From Methanosphaera sp. (GTDB lineage Archaea > Methanobacteriota > Methanobacteria > Methanobacteriales > Methanobacteriaceae): DNA of 32,726 nucleotides. The notes beneath the pieces are model-generated. The model was not told the DNA's origin, did not search any database, and saw only the letters and a list, made by a program, of their open reading frames with translations. Positions within the stretch are counted from its first letter, which is position 1. Every line of letters starts with the position of its first letter. The stretch covers positions 1-32,726 of the forward strand of contig JAFRMD010000030.1 in the NCBI GenBank assembly GCA_017430835.1, read 5' to 3'. This document shows, piece after piece, positions 20,001-27,734 of the stretch. A program made the translations under genes and the position numbers.

Positions 20001-21348
20001 AATTGTCTATAATTAAGTTTCTTCCATAGTTTAATATTATTGATTCTTCTGCATAGTAATCTTTGAAATTTGAGTTATTTATGGTTAAATTTTCTTGATT
20101 GTGGATAGCATATGCATAATGACTTTCGTCACCATTTTTAATAAAATTACAAGAGTCAACTGTTAAGTTACCTACGGGATTACGTATTCCTGATCCAAAG
20201 TTTTTAGTGAATGTGACATTCTTCAAATAACTTTTTTCAAAACTTTTAAGGTATATCATACCAGTTGAACCCATCTTATAATCACTAGTTTCATTAATGT
20301 AACCATTTGATTCAATTAAACTGTTGGTCACAGTCAAATTTCCATAATTATATTCATAGGGTTCCCAACCATCAACACCATTTAAAATAACAGCTCCATA
20401 AAAGGCTACATTTTTAATAAATCTTGTTTGGTCAATATTTATGTTTGAATATTCGGCAGATATTGCTCCGCCACCACCTGTTTGGCTTAGTTCATTTCCA
20501 GAATATGGGAGTGCACTATTATTGGTGAATTTTGAAGATGTAATGGTCATGTTTGAATTATTTAAATCTATTGCTCCACCATAAGACGTTACATAACTGC
20601 TTGTCATTCTTTCAGGTATGGTATATGTAACATTATTATCTTCAAAATTGGAATTGTTTATGAAAACATTACAATAATCCGCTTTTATTGCACCACCACG
20701 AGAGTCAGAATAGATGTAATGTTCATCAGATTTAATATAATGGTTTGATATTGAATTTTTAGTAAAATTAACATCATTAAATGTTAAATTTGAATGTTTT
20801 GCAGATAATACTCCTCCACTAGCATTTTCATAACCATCCTTTGTGTTGTTACATCTTGTAAATGTGATGTTATTGAATATTGCCTTTGTTGGATGGTCTA
20901 TTATTAAGAATTTTTTCTGATTGTTTCCATCGATTGTTCTTGCATTACCATCAATTTTTAAGGTTTTAATTGCATTGTTTAATGTAATGGTTTCTGAGAT
21001 TTGGTATGTTTGGTCCCCTGCAAGTGAAATTGTCAAGTCACTTTCTGTGTCACTTGTCAGTGTGTTGTATAATTCGTTATAGTTGTTTACTGTTTTAGAA
21101 CTTGTTTTGATCGTTTTATTGTATTTCTTTGATATTTTATTATCTTTATTTGTAACAGTTTTTTTTACATTATTTTTTTGATTCTTTGTTTCCTTATTAA
21201 CTATTTTTGTAGTATTTTTTACGCTTTTTTCAACGTGTTTTGTATTGGCATTTGTTGAACTATCATGGGCAGACACTATTGTCAATCCCATCACTAGTAA
21301 TGTAATAAAGACTACAAAGAATATCTTATTTAACTTCATAATTACCAT
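17059..21348 (-). CDS. Adhesin-like surface protein, beta-helix plus seven Ig-like repeats (operon gene 1)
   Basis: This 1429-residue protein has a signal peptide (ending LTIVSA), a Lys/Thr/Asn-rich spacer to about 90, and the pre-helix segment LKIDGNARTIDGN. A longer beta-helix than its downstream paralogue spans about 130-690, with many GGAI coils and Tyr-rich loops. Seven Ig-like repeats from about 750 to the end match those of the neighbour one-for-one; repeat five has KNSDLNAV and repeat seven TYTLTIISG near the C-terminus. An alternative ATG at 21339 (MKLNK...) gives a more typical signal peptide, and neither start has a strong ribosome site. Its stop lies 25 bases before ATG 17033, indicating an operon. 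It probably acts on the cell surface; the ligand is unknown. Confidence 0.88.
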   Translation of the reverse strand: MVIMKLNKIFFVVFITLLVMGLTIVSAHDSSTNANTKHVEKSVKNTTKIVNKETKNQKNNVKKTVTNKDNKISKKYNKTIKTSSKTVNNYNELYNTLTSDTESDLTISLAGDQTYQISETITLNNAIKTLKIDGNARTIDGNNQKKFLIIDHPTKAIFNNITFTRCNNTKDGYENASGGVLSAKHSNLTFNDVNFTKNSISNHYIKSDEHYIYSDSRGGAIKADYCNVFINNSNFEDNNVTYTIPERMTSSYVTSYGGAIDLNNSNMTITSSKFTNNSALPYSGNELSQTGGGGAISAEYSNINIDQTRFIKNVAFYGAVILNGVDGWEPYEYNYGNLTVTNSLIESNGYINETSDYKMGSTGMIYLKSFEKSYLKNVTFTKNFGSGIRNPVGNLTVDSCNFIKNGDESHYAYAIHNQENLTINNSNFKDYYAEESIILNYGRNLIIDNSNFTNNLAFLWSAEGAAVFSSAGYTGFMVGGNSEFEFHLPKVLINNSVFEFNRVGDEEYTEYYGGAVGQSAGELTIDNTLFNSNEAFCAGALYLEKYYHYESGIPTEILYPTVIIINSNFTNNKAYNFSDPTSNYDMQAGAIYSDAFLNIDNCNFINNSISASEYCYGGAIYAEKELTVTNSSFISNNIKSNTTRSQTIHGAAIYNNQCEKLIIKHNMFVNNTPFNFKVSKQSIVLNRSDAFIPKNGEIVLYVENSSETKKYDLENSIVKDFIVDYDDLYYVIVSSAPNTSVEEYENNVFLIPVPKNYTLTIKAKDTQIYDETEIKGEFYYIKKDNSKRLMTNTELELYVNGKLINKTRTDENGKYSFTYKTDKMGTNEIIIRHSGTFVTEVVTNRTSFEVSKRRTVITLNPVKTVKIGDNTYISGTLSEYNLKPIADKVTIYLDNKPVNITTDKNGNFKYNYKTVTSGENNVIVVYDGNDIYLDSLNTTSFNVIKYDTIIKITATDTTYNNESIIRGQVIDDKKISLKNVTLLLYVNDDKFDLKTNEKGEFSYKYNSKLLGENHVSVFFEGNDKFKDASNKTSFMVSKTKSQVTVSSKNIVLKQNTTIKGKLLDINNKAISKATIIIIFDGKSIANVKTDSKGKYSYSYKPEHNGTYNITVIYEGDKNYHKSSNTTKIIVKPIIKNKTSITVTSKTIENGDNVTFVATVKDKNGKAINEGKVIFKINMKTVTDSKGNAIYAKVKNGKAKISIQPTEGLYNKNSDLNAVFGETDKYQRSISKTAKLLLVKKEAKISFNTNNIKAKSGDTIKIKVKIVDNNGKPVNKGKVTFKINSKSIGKVKVKDSTAQINYKLNRLTAKVYKITAVFSDKQYKRIQKTINLTVSKSPTYISLNPINGNKKYAIVKAKLLDKKNQPITTKTKVSIKINGHTKVKEIKVTNGTINQKIATNLDKGTYTLTIISGTNDIYQESRNSTTLTIK

Positions 21349-21559
21349 TTTTTAAATTATTTTATTGATAATTTTCAATTATTAAACATTTTGTTGTTTT
21401 ATTGAAAATTTGTATTTAATTTGATTGATTAAATATTATTCTATTTGTATTTTAATATTAAAAGATATTTTGTTAAGATATACTAAAAAAATTGTTTTAA
21501 ATACAGTTTTATTTGTTCTTATTTTTCATGTCTTTAGAATGTTGGAGGTTTATTTCTTA

Positions 21560-21608
21560 TTTTAAGCCCTCTTATCAGTTGTTTATTTCTTATATAATTG
21601 GCTTAAAA
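21560..21608. repeat. 9-bp inverted repeat with competing pairing and a 13-bp direct repeat
   Basis: TTTTAAGCC (21560-21568) can pair with GGCTTAAAA (21600-21608). The overlapping CCCTC (21567-21571) can instead pair with GAGGG (21611-21615), so the two foldings exclude each other. The left arm is preceded by GTTTATTTCTTAT, and the same 13 bases recur inside the loop at 21581-21593. The arrangement could be an operator, an RNA switch in a leader or a small mobile remnant. Confidence 0.4.
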
Positions 21609-21710
21609 TGGAGGGATTAGATTATTAATAACAAATTTCATGCTTTTTCATATTTTTTTTATAAAAATTGGTGTTAATATTAAAATATTTGTTATTTTTG
21701 GTTGAAAATT

Positions 21711-21720
21711 TTAAAAAAAG
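21711..21720 (-). terminator. T-run terminator after the 21773-27499 gene
   Basis: Downstream of the stop on the minus strand, a CACCCCCACC segment is followed by seven T (complement of 21713-21719). Confidence 0.45.
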
Positions 21721-21772
21721 TTTAGGTGGGGGTGATTTTTATTTTTGCATAATCCATTTTTGGTTTTCTTGT

Positions 21773-24700
21773 TTAAATTTTTAATGATGTGATTAATTTG
21801 CCTGTGTTGAATGCTTTGCTTTTGGCACTGATGATGCTTAGTTCATGATAACCTTTGCGTAATTTTTTTGTAAATGATAAGCTAATTTTACCTTTTTTTA
21901 CCACTTTATTTTTTAGCACTACTTTTCCATCAACTTTGACGGTTACTTTAACGTTTTTGGTTAACATTTTATTGTTTGCATCAAGGATTTTACCTTTAAT
22001 GCTGGTTTTCTTGGATTTTCTTGTTGTTTTTGTTACCTTGATTGTTGGCGTTGTTTTTGTTACCTTTATTTTAGCACTGGCTTTAGCTTGATTGTAGTAA
22101 GTTGAGGAGTGTGTTCCAATTATTTTGATTGTCTTGGCATCAAGTCCTCTTTTAATGGTGTATGTTAGTTTTCCTTCACCATTTTTGACTTTAACTGTTT
22201 TCTTTTTACCATCAATTTTAAGTGTAACTTTGGAGTTTAATCCTTGTTTCGTATTTGCATCCACATGTTTTATTGTTAATGTTATTTTATTTCCAGCTTT
22301 TGCTGTTTTTACATTAGAAGCAATACTTATCTTGGTGTTTCCTTTGTTTATTGTGAATATATTGTTATATGTGATGTTTGAATTGGTGTACTTATCTGTT
22401 CCATAGTAGTATGCTTCAACCTTTGGATTTTTAATCCAACTGTTTGGTATAGTGTATTTGATTATTGCTACTCCATTGTTTACTTCTGCGTAGACTGGAT
22501 TTTTATCTGTATCGGTCAATATTACACTATTTACTTTTAATAATACTTTACCACCATTTACAGGAGTATTGTTTTGGGTTTTAACATTTACTTTTATTTG
22601 CACACTTTTTCCTATGTTGCTGCTTATTTTATCAATGCTTATTTTCGTGTTTACTTTACTGTTTTGTTTGTTTATCTGGCTTTGCTGTTGGCTAATTGTA
22701 TTTTCTTGTTCTTTAATCGTATTGCTTTGTGAGTTTATCGTATTGTTCATATCATTTATCTTAGCATTTAAATCATTTATCATGTCGTTTATTTTCTGGT
22801 TGGTTTCATTTAATGCTTGGATGGTTTTGTTTTGTTCTTGAATGTCATTGTTTAAGTCATTGATACTTTTATTCAGTTCATTTATGGTGTTGTTTTGTTC
22901 ATGTATGGTGTTTGTCAAATTGATTATTGTACTGTTACTGTTAATAGTATTGTTTAAGTCTTCTATTGTTTCATTTTGTTCTTGTATTATTTGATCCTTT
23001 ATACTCTCTGAAAGTGTGATATTAATGGTTTCCAGTGGTGATTCATTGTATTTGTCCGTAGTTATTGCTTTTACTGTTATATTGTTTGTTCCAACTATTC
23101 CATCTGCACTGGTAAATTGGAATTCACCGTTGTCATTACTTTTAACTAGTACTTCATTGTCATTTACACTGATTTGGACGTATGTTTCAATAGGTAGACC
23201 TTTTTCATCTTTAACACGTCCTGTTATGACGATTGGATTGTCAATATTTTCTGTTGTAATCTCTTCCAATGTTATGATGGTATCATACTTTTTAATGTTA
23301 ATTTGGGTTGTGTTGGATGAATCCTTGTATTCAAGTATGTTGTGGCTTGCATATTCTATTCTTAATTCATAGGTTCCAGCAGTTCTATCATTCATGTCAA
23401 TTGTTACAGGATTTTCTTCAAGATTTATTATGTTAACAAGATTATTGTCTATGTAAACTTTTATGCTTCCATTATTTATCGTATTTTCATTTTCATCCTT
23501 AATTTCTATGTTAATGATTTTTATTTTATCAACATAGAGGGTGGTATCTTCTATCAGTATCTTTACGTCACGAGGAATGTTGTTATGTATTTCATTTTCC
23601 TTAGTACTGTGGACTCCATCATTTCCGTTTCCAAGGGGTGATATGAGAACATTTTCATAAACTTCATTATTTGCACTTGTTAAATTTACGGCACTTATCT
23701 TATTTTCCGTTGGTGTTGTCACGCAAATATTATTAAATGCGATTGTATTATGCTCTGATTCTCCCGTATCTGAGGATACTATTTTTATTCCACTAGGATA
23801 AGCAGGTATTATTGTATAGTCGTTACTGTCTCTTTGCATGTTGGCAGTTAGTGTGATGTTGTTGTATTTTATTTGTATCATATTGGAATCTGCAAGTCCA
23901 ATTCCTGCCCCTTCATCAGCATTTATTGTTATATTATTGTATTGTATACTGCTTGAATTTGTTAAATACTGGTATACTGCCCATGAATATATTGATTCTA
24001 AGGTAATTGTATTATTTTCTATACTGTTATTCGTTGAAACACAATTTTCGGTTATAACCCTGTTTGCTTCATCATTTACCAGTATTGCATAGGTGTAGTT
24101 GTTTGCACTTGAATTTATGGTATTGTTGTTTATTGTTGCATGGGATGTGTTGAATAATTGAATATTTATTGCACTAATATTGGCATTTGTTGTTATGTTA
24201 TTGTTTTTAATTGATATGTTGTCACTGGAATTAACATCTATGGAATATATGAATAGGAGTTCTGAACTGCTTGTAATGTTATTGTATTCGATGACATTAT
24301 TGTTTCCACCATTTATTTCAATAGTACTTGAAGTCAGTTCCATATTTTCTATCATTTCCAATTCATTTTCTCTAATAAGTATATTACTTACATTGTCTAG
24401 GATAATGATGTGTGTTGAATAGTTCTTATTTCTTATTTTTAGTCTTGTAATGTTTGTTGAGTTGGCTGTTACTGTTATTGTACAGTTGTTTAGTATTGCC
24501 TGATTTGTTGGGCTACTGGTAATGTTTAAAGGAAGGCTAATAATAATATTTTTTCCATTTATAGTTCCTTCAAATTCTATTTGACTTCCAGGATTAATTA
24601 AAATCTCCTTTAAAGTTCCGTCATTATTAAATATGTTGCTCCAGTTTTCCTCATTTACAGTAATTTTGTTGGAATATTTGACAATGATTGTTGTATTGTT

Positions 24701-27499
24701 GCTTGAAGGACTTTGTTCTTCAACATCTTTTGGAGAATAATTCACTGTTAAATTATGTATACCAATTGTCAACTCTTTAATTTCTATTGTACAGTCCTCA
24801 TTTTCAAGATTTACTGTTTTAAACAGTACGTTATCAAGATAAATGTCAACAGTTCCAACGTTTACTTCTTCGCCAGTTCTGTCACTAACGTTTATTTTAA
24901 CAGTTTTAGTCTCATCAACATTCATTGTAATGTTGTCGAGTTTAATCTGGGTAATTATCATCGTACTTGGTATGTTGTTAATGAGTGTAGCCGTTGATTC
25001 AATAAGTTCGACTGCCTGTTTTCCCCCTCCAAAACTGCAGTTAAGATAGTTGTCTCTTATTTCAATATTTGTGCTGCCAATTAATTTTATGGCAGAAGAT
25101 CCGTTGCTTGTTATGTTGTTATCTTTAATCAGACTATCATTGCCTTGAATCAGGATTAGTCCCGTTGTACATAAGGGCATACTTGAAGTATCTGTTTCAT
25201 TTTCATCACTACCATTAACGTGGATGGAGTTATTGTATATACTGTACTGTTTTCCCATCAATGCCAGGGCTATTGAATATTTGCCTTCAATTGTCATGTT
25301 ATTTTCAATGATTTTGTTGTTTCTATAATTATTGTCATCTTCACAGACAAGCATTATTCCAACTGAAGTTCCGTTTTCACTAAAACATTTAATATTATTT
25401 CTGGTGATGTTATTGTTCTGGGAAATTTGGGCAATATTTAGGCTACATGCATATCTATTTGATTTTACTGTAATATTGTTTAGGGAAATAATGTTATTGT
25501 CCATGCTGTTTAAAGAATATAATCCATAAGTGTATTTGCTTCCGTTTACACTTATATTGTTGGACAGTATTCTGTTTTCATAAATATCATTGTTGGATGA
25601 GAAAATCATGGCTGCAATTTTGCCGTTGTCAGTGCCTGACTTTTCATTAATGATTATCCTGTTGTTGGTGATGTTGGTTTTGCTGGAGGCAATTATAAAT
25701 CCGCTGCTGGATGGAATGTTGTCATAATTGCTTGTGCTAATCAAATTTCCTGCAAAAGCGTTAACAGTTATCTTGTTGTTGTATATGAGATTATTTTCAC
25801 AATCTGCCCTTACTTCAATTGCAGTCAGAGGGTCGTTTCCGCTAATTGTCATGTTACAATCATGTACCTGATTTTCCCAACTGTCAATCTGTATAGCGCT
25901 TTCAATCTCTCTTCCAAAATTATTCTCCTTAATAAAATTCATGTCATGAAGATTTATTTTTGAATTGCCGGTTATTATGATGCTGCAGTTGTATAAAATT
26001 CCACTAGTACTGCTCATGTTGATAGTCATATCTCTATTAAAGTATAATATTTTATCATAAAAATTCTCATGTAACAAGATTTCATCACAGACACCACCCA
26101 CGTAATATCCTTCATCATTGAAGAAATAATCACAGTCATCATCATAAATGTGGACAACATAACATTGAACTTTATCAGAATTGTTTTCGAAATAATTGGA
26201 AGATCCGGAATTGTTTATTGCATTATTGCCCGTACCCTTATCAGAAGACAATCCATTATTTGTTATAATGTTGTTTGAACCGGAAATAAGTATTGCATAA
26301 TCCTTTTTTCCCCTATCATAATAGCTGTTTGTTATTACAACTCCATCGGTGTTGGCTATGTTATTGTTAAATTGGGTGTTGTCGGATATCTTGACAGGTC
26401 CTGTAAATTTGTTTCCACTGATGATGGAGTTTGGTTTGGTATTTGCATATCCTCTAATGTTAAATGTATTGTTATAAGCGTTTCCTGGAATGCTGACTTG
26501 GCTACAGTTTAATATGTTGTTTACAAAGAGGTTACTGTCTGAAGGGTCACTATTTTGTGCACCGCTTAGACCAGAACCATCCATGCTTACTTTATTATGG
26601 GTGAAATTGTTGTTTCTTCCATTTACCGCAATACCAATACAAATTCCCAGTTCTCCTCCAGTACGTGTTATTGTATTATGTGAAATGTTATTGTATGCAT
26701 TTTCTATGAAATTGTCCACGTTATATGAATTAAGATACAGGATATTTCCAGTCATGTCTTCGACGTCAAGCTTATTGTTGGTAATGGTACAATGCGTTGC
26801 AGAGGCAAGAACAAGGGTACTGTGCCCACCATTGTTTTTGGTTCTGAAAGTGGAATTTACAACTGTAACATTATGGCTATTATCCCGTATACTAGTAACA
26901 CCGGTACGGTCACCTAGGGCCTTTTCTTCATTGGTAACGTTAATCCTGTCTAGTTTAATATTGGAGGCATTAACTACGAAGAGTTCGGTATTATAAAATG
27001 TTATTCCAGTAACTTTACTTCCTGTTGCATTAATATTGAGGGTAAATCTTCCAATATCATTTAATACAGCATTATTGCTTGAAGAAATAATGTTAACAGC
27101 TTTTGTAATGTTGATATTTCCTACTCCACTAATATTTCCCTGAAAATCAAGGGTATCCCCTTCATTTACATTATTCTTTAATGTTCCATCTTCAAAGTAT
27201 GTGCTGAAAGTGTTTGCATTAATTTGGTGTATGCTGCCTGATTTTTTTGTATTGGTAGTTTTATTCTTTTTTGTTATCTTTTTGTTTTTATTATCTTCTT
27301 TAATGGTGGAATTTAGTGTTTTTTTGACTTTTTTTGTTGTTTTAGTTTCTGATGTAATAATTTTTTTTGTTGTGTCTTTGTTTATTTTTGTGTTGGTTGT
27401 AGTGTTTTTATCTGTTTTTGCTGCTGAAACTACTGATAAACACATTAATAATATAAAAATTAATGTAAATAATAAAAACAATCTTTTATTATTTTTCAT
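21773..27499 (-). CDS. Giant adhesin-like protein with three beta-helix units, coiled coil and Ig-like tail
   Basis: The 1908-residue protein starts at ATG 27499; GTGA lies 7 bases upstream. A signal peptide ends near residue 27 (LSVVSA), followed by a Lys/Thr-rich spacer to about 90. Three units each open with a W/Y/F-rich header (near residues 95, 451 and 948, e.g. EENWSNIFNNDGT) and continue as NosD-like beta-helix coils. Units close with NNIP exit motifs. Ig-like segments lie at about 850-936, 1306-1403 and 1403-1498. Residues about 1499-1615 are an uninterrupted coiled coil rich in INxLNxxI/QEQN repeats. Three C-terminal Ig-like domains (1615-1720, 1721-1816, 1817-1908) closely resemble the tail of the peptidase-adhesin. 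No membrane anchor is visible. Architecture suggests a rod: beta-helix head, coiled-coil stalk and wall-proximal tail. Function as adhesin is inferred from the family. Confidence 0.9.
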   Translation of the reverse strand: MKNNKRLFLLFTLIFILLMCLSVVSAAKTDKNTTTNTKINKDTTKKIITSETKTTKKVKKTLNSTIKEDNKNKKITKKNKTTNTKKSGSIHQINANTFSTYFEDGTLKNNVNEGDTLDFQGNISGVGNINITKAVNIISSSNNAVLNDIGRFTLNINATGSKVTGITFYNTELFVVNASNIKLDRINVTNEEKALGDRTGVTSIRDNSHNVTVVNSTFRTKNNGGHSTLVLASATHCTITNNKLDVEDMTGNILYLNSYNVDNFIENAYNNISHNTITRTGGELGICIGIAVNGRNNNFTHNKVSMDGSGLSGAQNSDPSDSNLFVNNILNCSQVSIPGNAYNNTFNIRGYANTKPNSIISGNKFTGPVKISDNTQFNNNIANTDGVVITNSYYDRGKKDYAILISGSNNIITNNGLSSDKGTGNNAINNSGSSNYFENNSDKVQCYVVHIYDDDCDYFFNDEGYYVGGVCDEILLHENFYDKILYFNRDMTINMSSTSGILYNCSIIITGNSKINLHDMNFIKENNFGREIESAIQIDSWENQVHDCNMTISGNDPLTAIEVRADCENNLIYNNKITVNAFAGNLISTSNYDNIPSSSGFIIASSKTNITNNRIIINEKSGTDNGKIAAMIFSSNNDIYENRILSNNISVNGSKYTYGLYSLNSMDNNIISLNNITVKSNRYACSLNIAQISQNNNITRNNIKCFSENGTSVGIMLVCEDDNNYRNNKIIENNMTIEGKYSIALALMGKQYSIYNNSIHVNGSDENETDTSSMPLCTTGLILIQGNDSLIKDNNITSNGSSAIKLIGSTNIEIRDNYLNCSFGGGKQAVELIESTATLINNIPSTMIITQIKLDNITMNVDETKTVKINVSDRTGEEVNVGTVDIYLDNVLFKTVNLENEDCTIEIKELTIGIHNLTVNYSPKDVEEQSPSSNNTTIIVKYSNKITVNEENWSNIFNNDGTLKEILINPGSQIEFEGTINGKNIIISLPLNITSSPTNQAILNNCTITVTANSTNITRLKIRNKNYSTHIIILDNVSNILIRENELEMIENMELTSSTIEINGGNNNVIEYNNITSSSELLFIYSIDVNSSDNISIKNNNITTNANISAINIQLFNTSHATINNNTINSSANNYTYAILVNDEANRVITENCVSTNNSIENNTITLESIYSWAVYQYLTNSSSIQYNNITINADEGAGIGLADSNMIQIKYNNITLTANMQRDSNDYTIIPAYPSGIKIVSSDTGESEHNTIAFNNICVTTPTENKISAVNLTSANNEVYENVLISPLGNGNDGVHSTKENEIHNNIPRDVKILIEDTTLYVDKIKIINIEIKDENENTINNGSIKVYIDNNLVNIINLEENPVTIDMNDRTAGTYELRIEYASHNILEYKDSSNTTQINIKKYDTIITLEEITTENIDNPIVITGRVKDEKGLPIETYVQISVNDNEVLVKSNDNGEFQFTSADGIVGTNNITVKAITTDKYNESPLETINITLSESIKDQIIQEQNETIEDLNNTINSNSTIINLTNTIHEQNNTINELNKSINDLNNDIQEQNKTIQALNETNQKINDMINDLNAKINDMNNTINSQSNTIKEQENTISQQQSQINKQNSKVNTKISIDKISSNIGKSVQIKVNVKTQNNTPVNGGKVLLKVNSVILTDTDKNPVYAEVNNGVAIIKYTIPNSWIKNPKVEAYYYGTDKYTNSNITYNNIFTINKGNTKISIASNVKTAKAGNKITLTIKHVDANTKQGLNSKVTLKIDGKKKTVKVKNGEGKLTYTIKRGLDAKTIKIIGTHSSTYYNQAKASAKIKVTKTTPTIKVTKTTRKSKKTSIKGKILDANNKMLTKNVKVTVKVDGKVVLKNKVVKKGKISLSFTKKLRKGYHELSIISAKSKAFNTGKLITSLKI

Positions 27500-27734
27500 A
27501 TTTTTTCACTACCTAAAGATTATTTATTAAATATGTATATTATTTAATTTTCAAAATAATTATATTTTATTTAATTTTATTTTAACATTAATGTCTATTA
27601 AGAATTAATTTGTTTACAAGTCTAATAATGACTTATATTTCAAACGTTTTCATTGACTTCGTGAAAAAAGATATAAACAATACTTTATAAAATATTCATT
27701 ATCTAAAATATGATTTAATGGGGTGACTTAGGCT
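27500..27734. promoter_or_regulatory. Divergent promoter region between adhesin and DUF2207 genes
   Basis: For the plus gene, TTTATAAAAT at 27684-27693 is a good archaeal TATA box. A start would fall near 27715, and the GGGGTGA ribosome site at 27720-27726 stands 8 bases before ATG 27735. For the minus gene, TAAAATATAATT (complement of 27558-27569) would give a ~30-base leader. No other feature is seen. Confidence 0.55.

Larger units (their letters stand above)
21349..21772. promoter_or_regulatory. 424-base intergenic region upstream of the two-adhesin operon
   Basis: No gene is visible. Near 21772 it holds the 3' end of the 21773-27499 transcript. It also contains a 10-bp inverted repeat (AATTTTCAAT 21370-21379, ATTGAAAATT 21401-21410), a 9-bp inverted repeat (TTTTAAGCC 21560-21568, GGCTTAAAA 21600-21608) and a 13-bp direct repeat (GTTTATTTCTTAT at 21548-21560 and 21581-21593). 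A TTATATAA sequence at 21590-21597 could be a TATA box read leftward, which would imply a leader of about 200 bases. Nearer A/T-rich candidates exist, so the promoter is uncertain. Confidence 0.4.
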
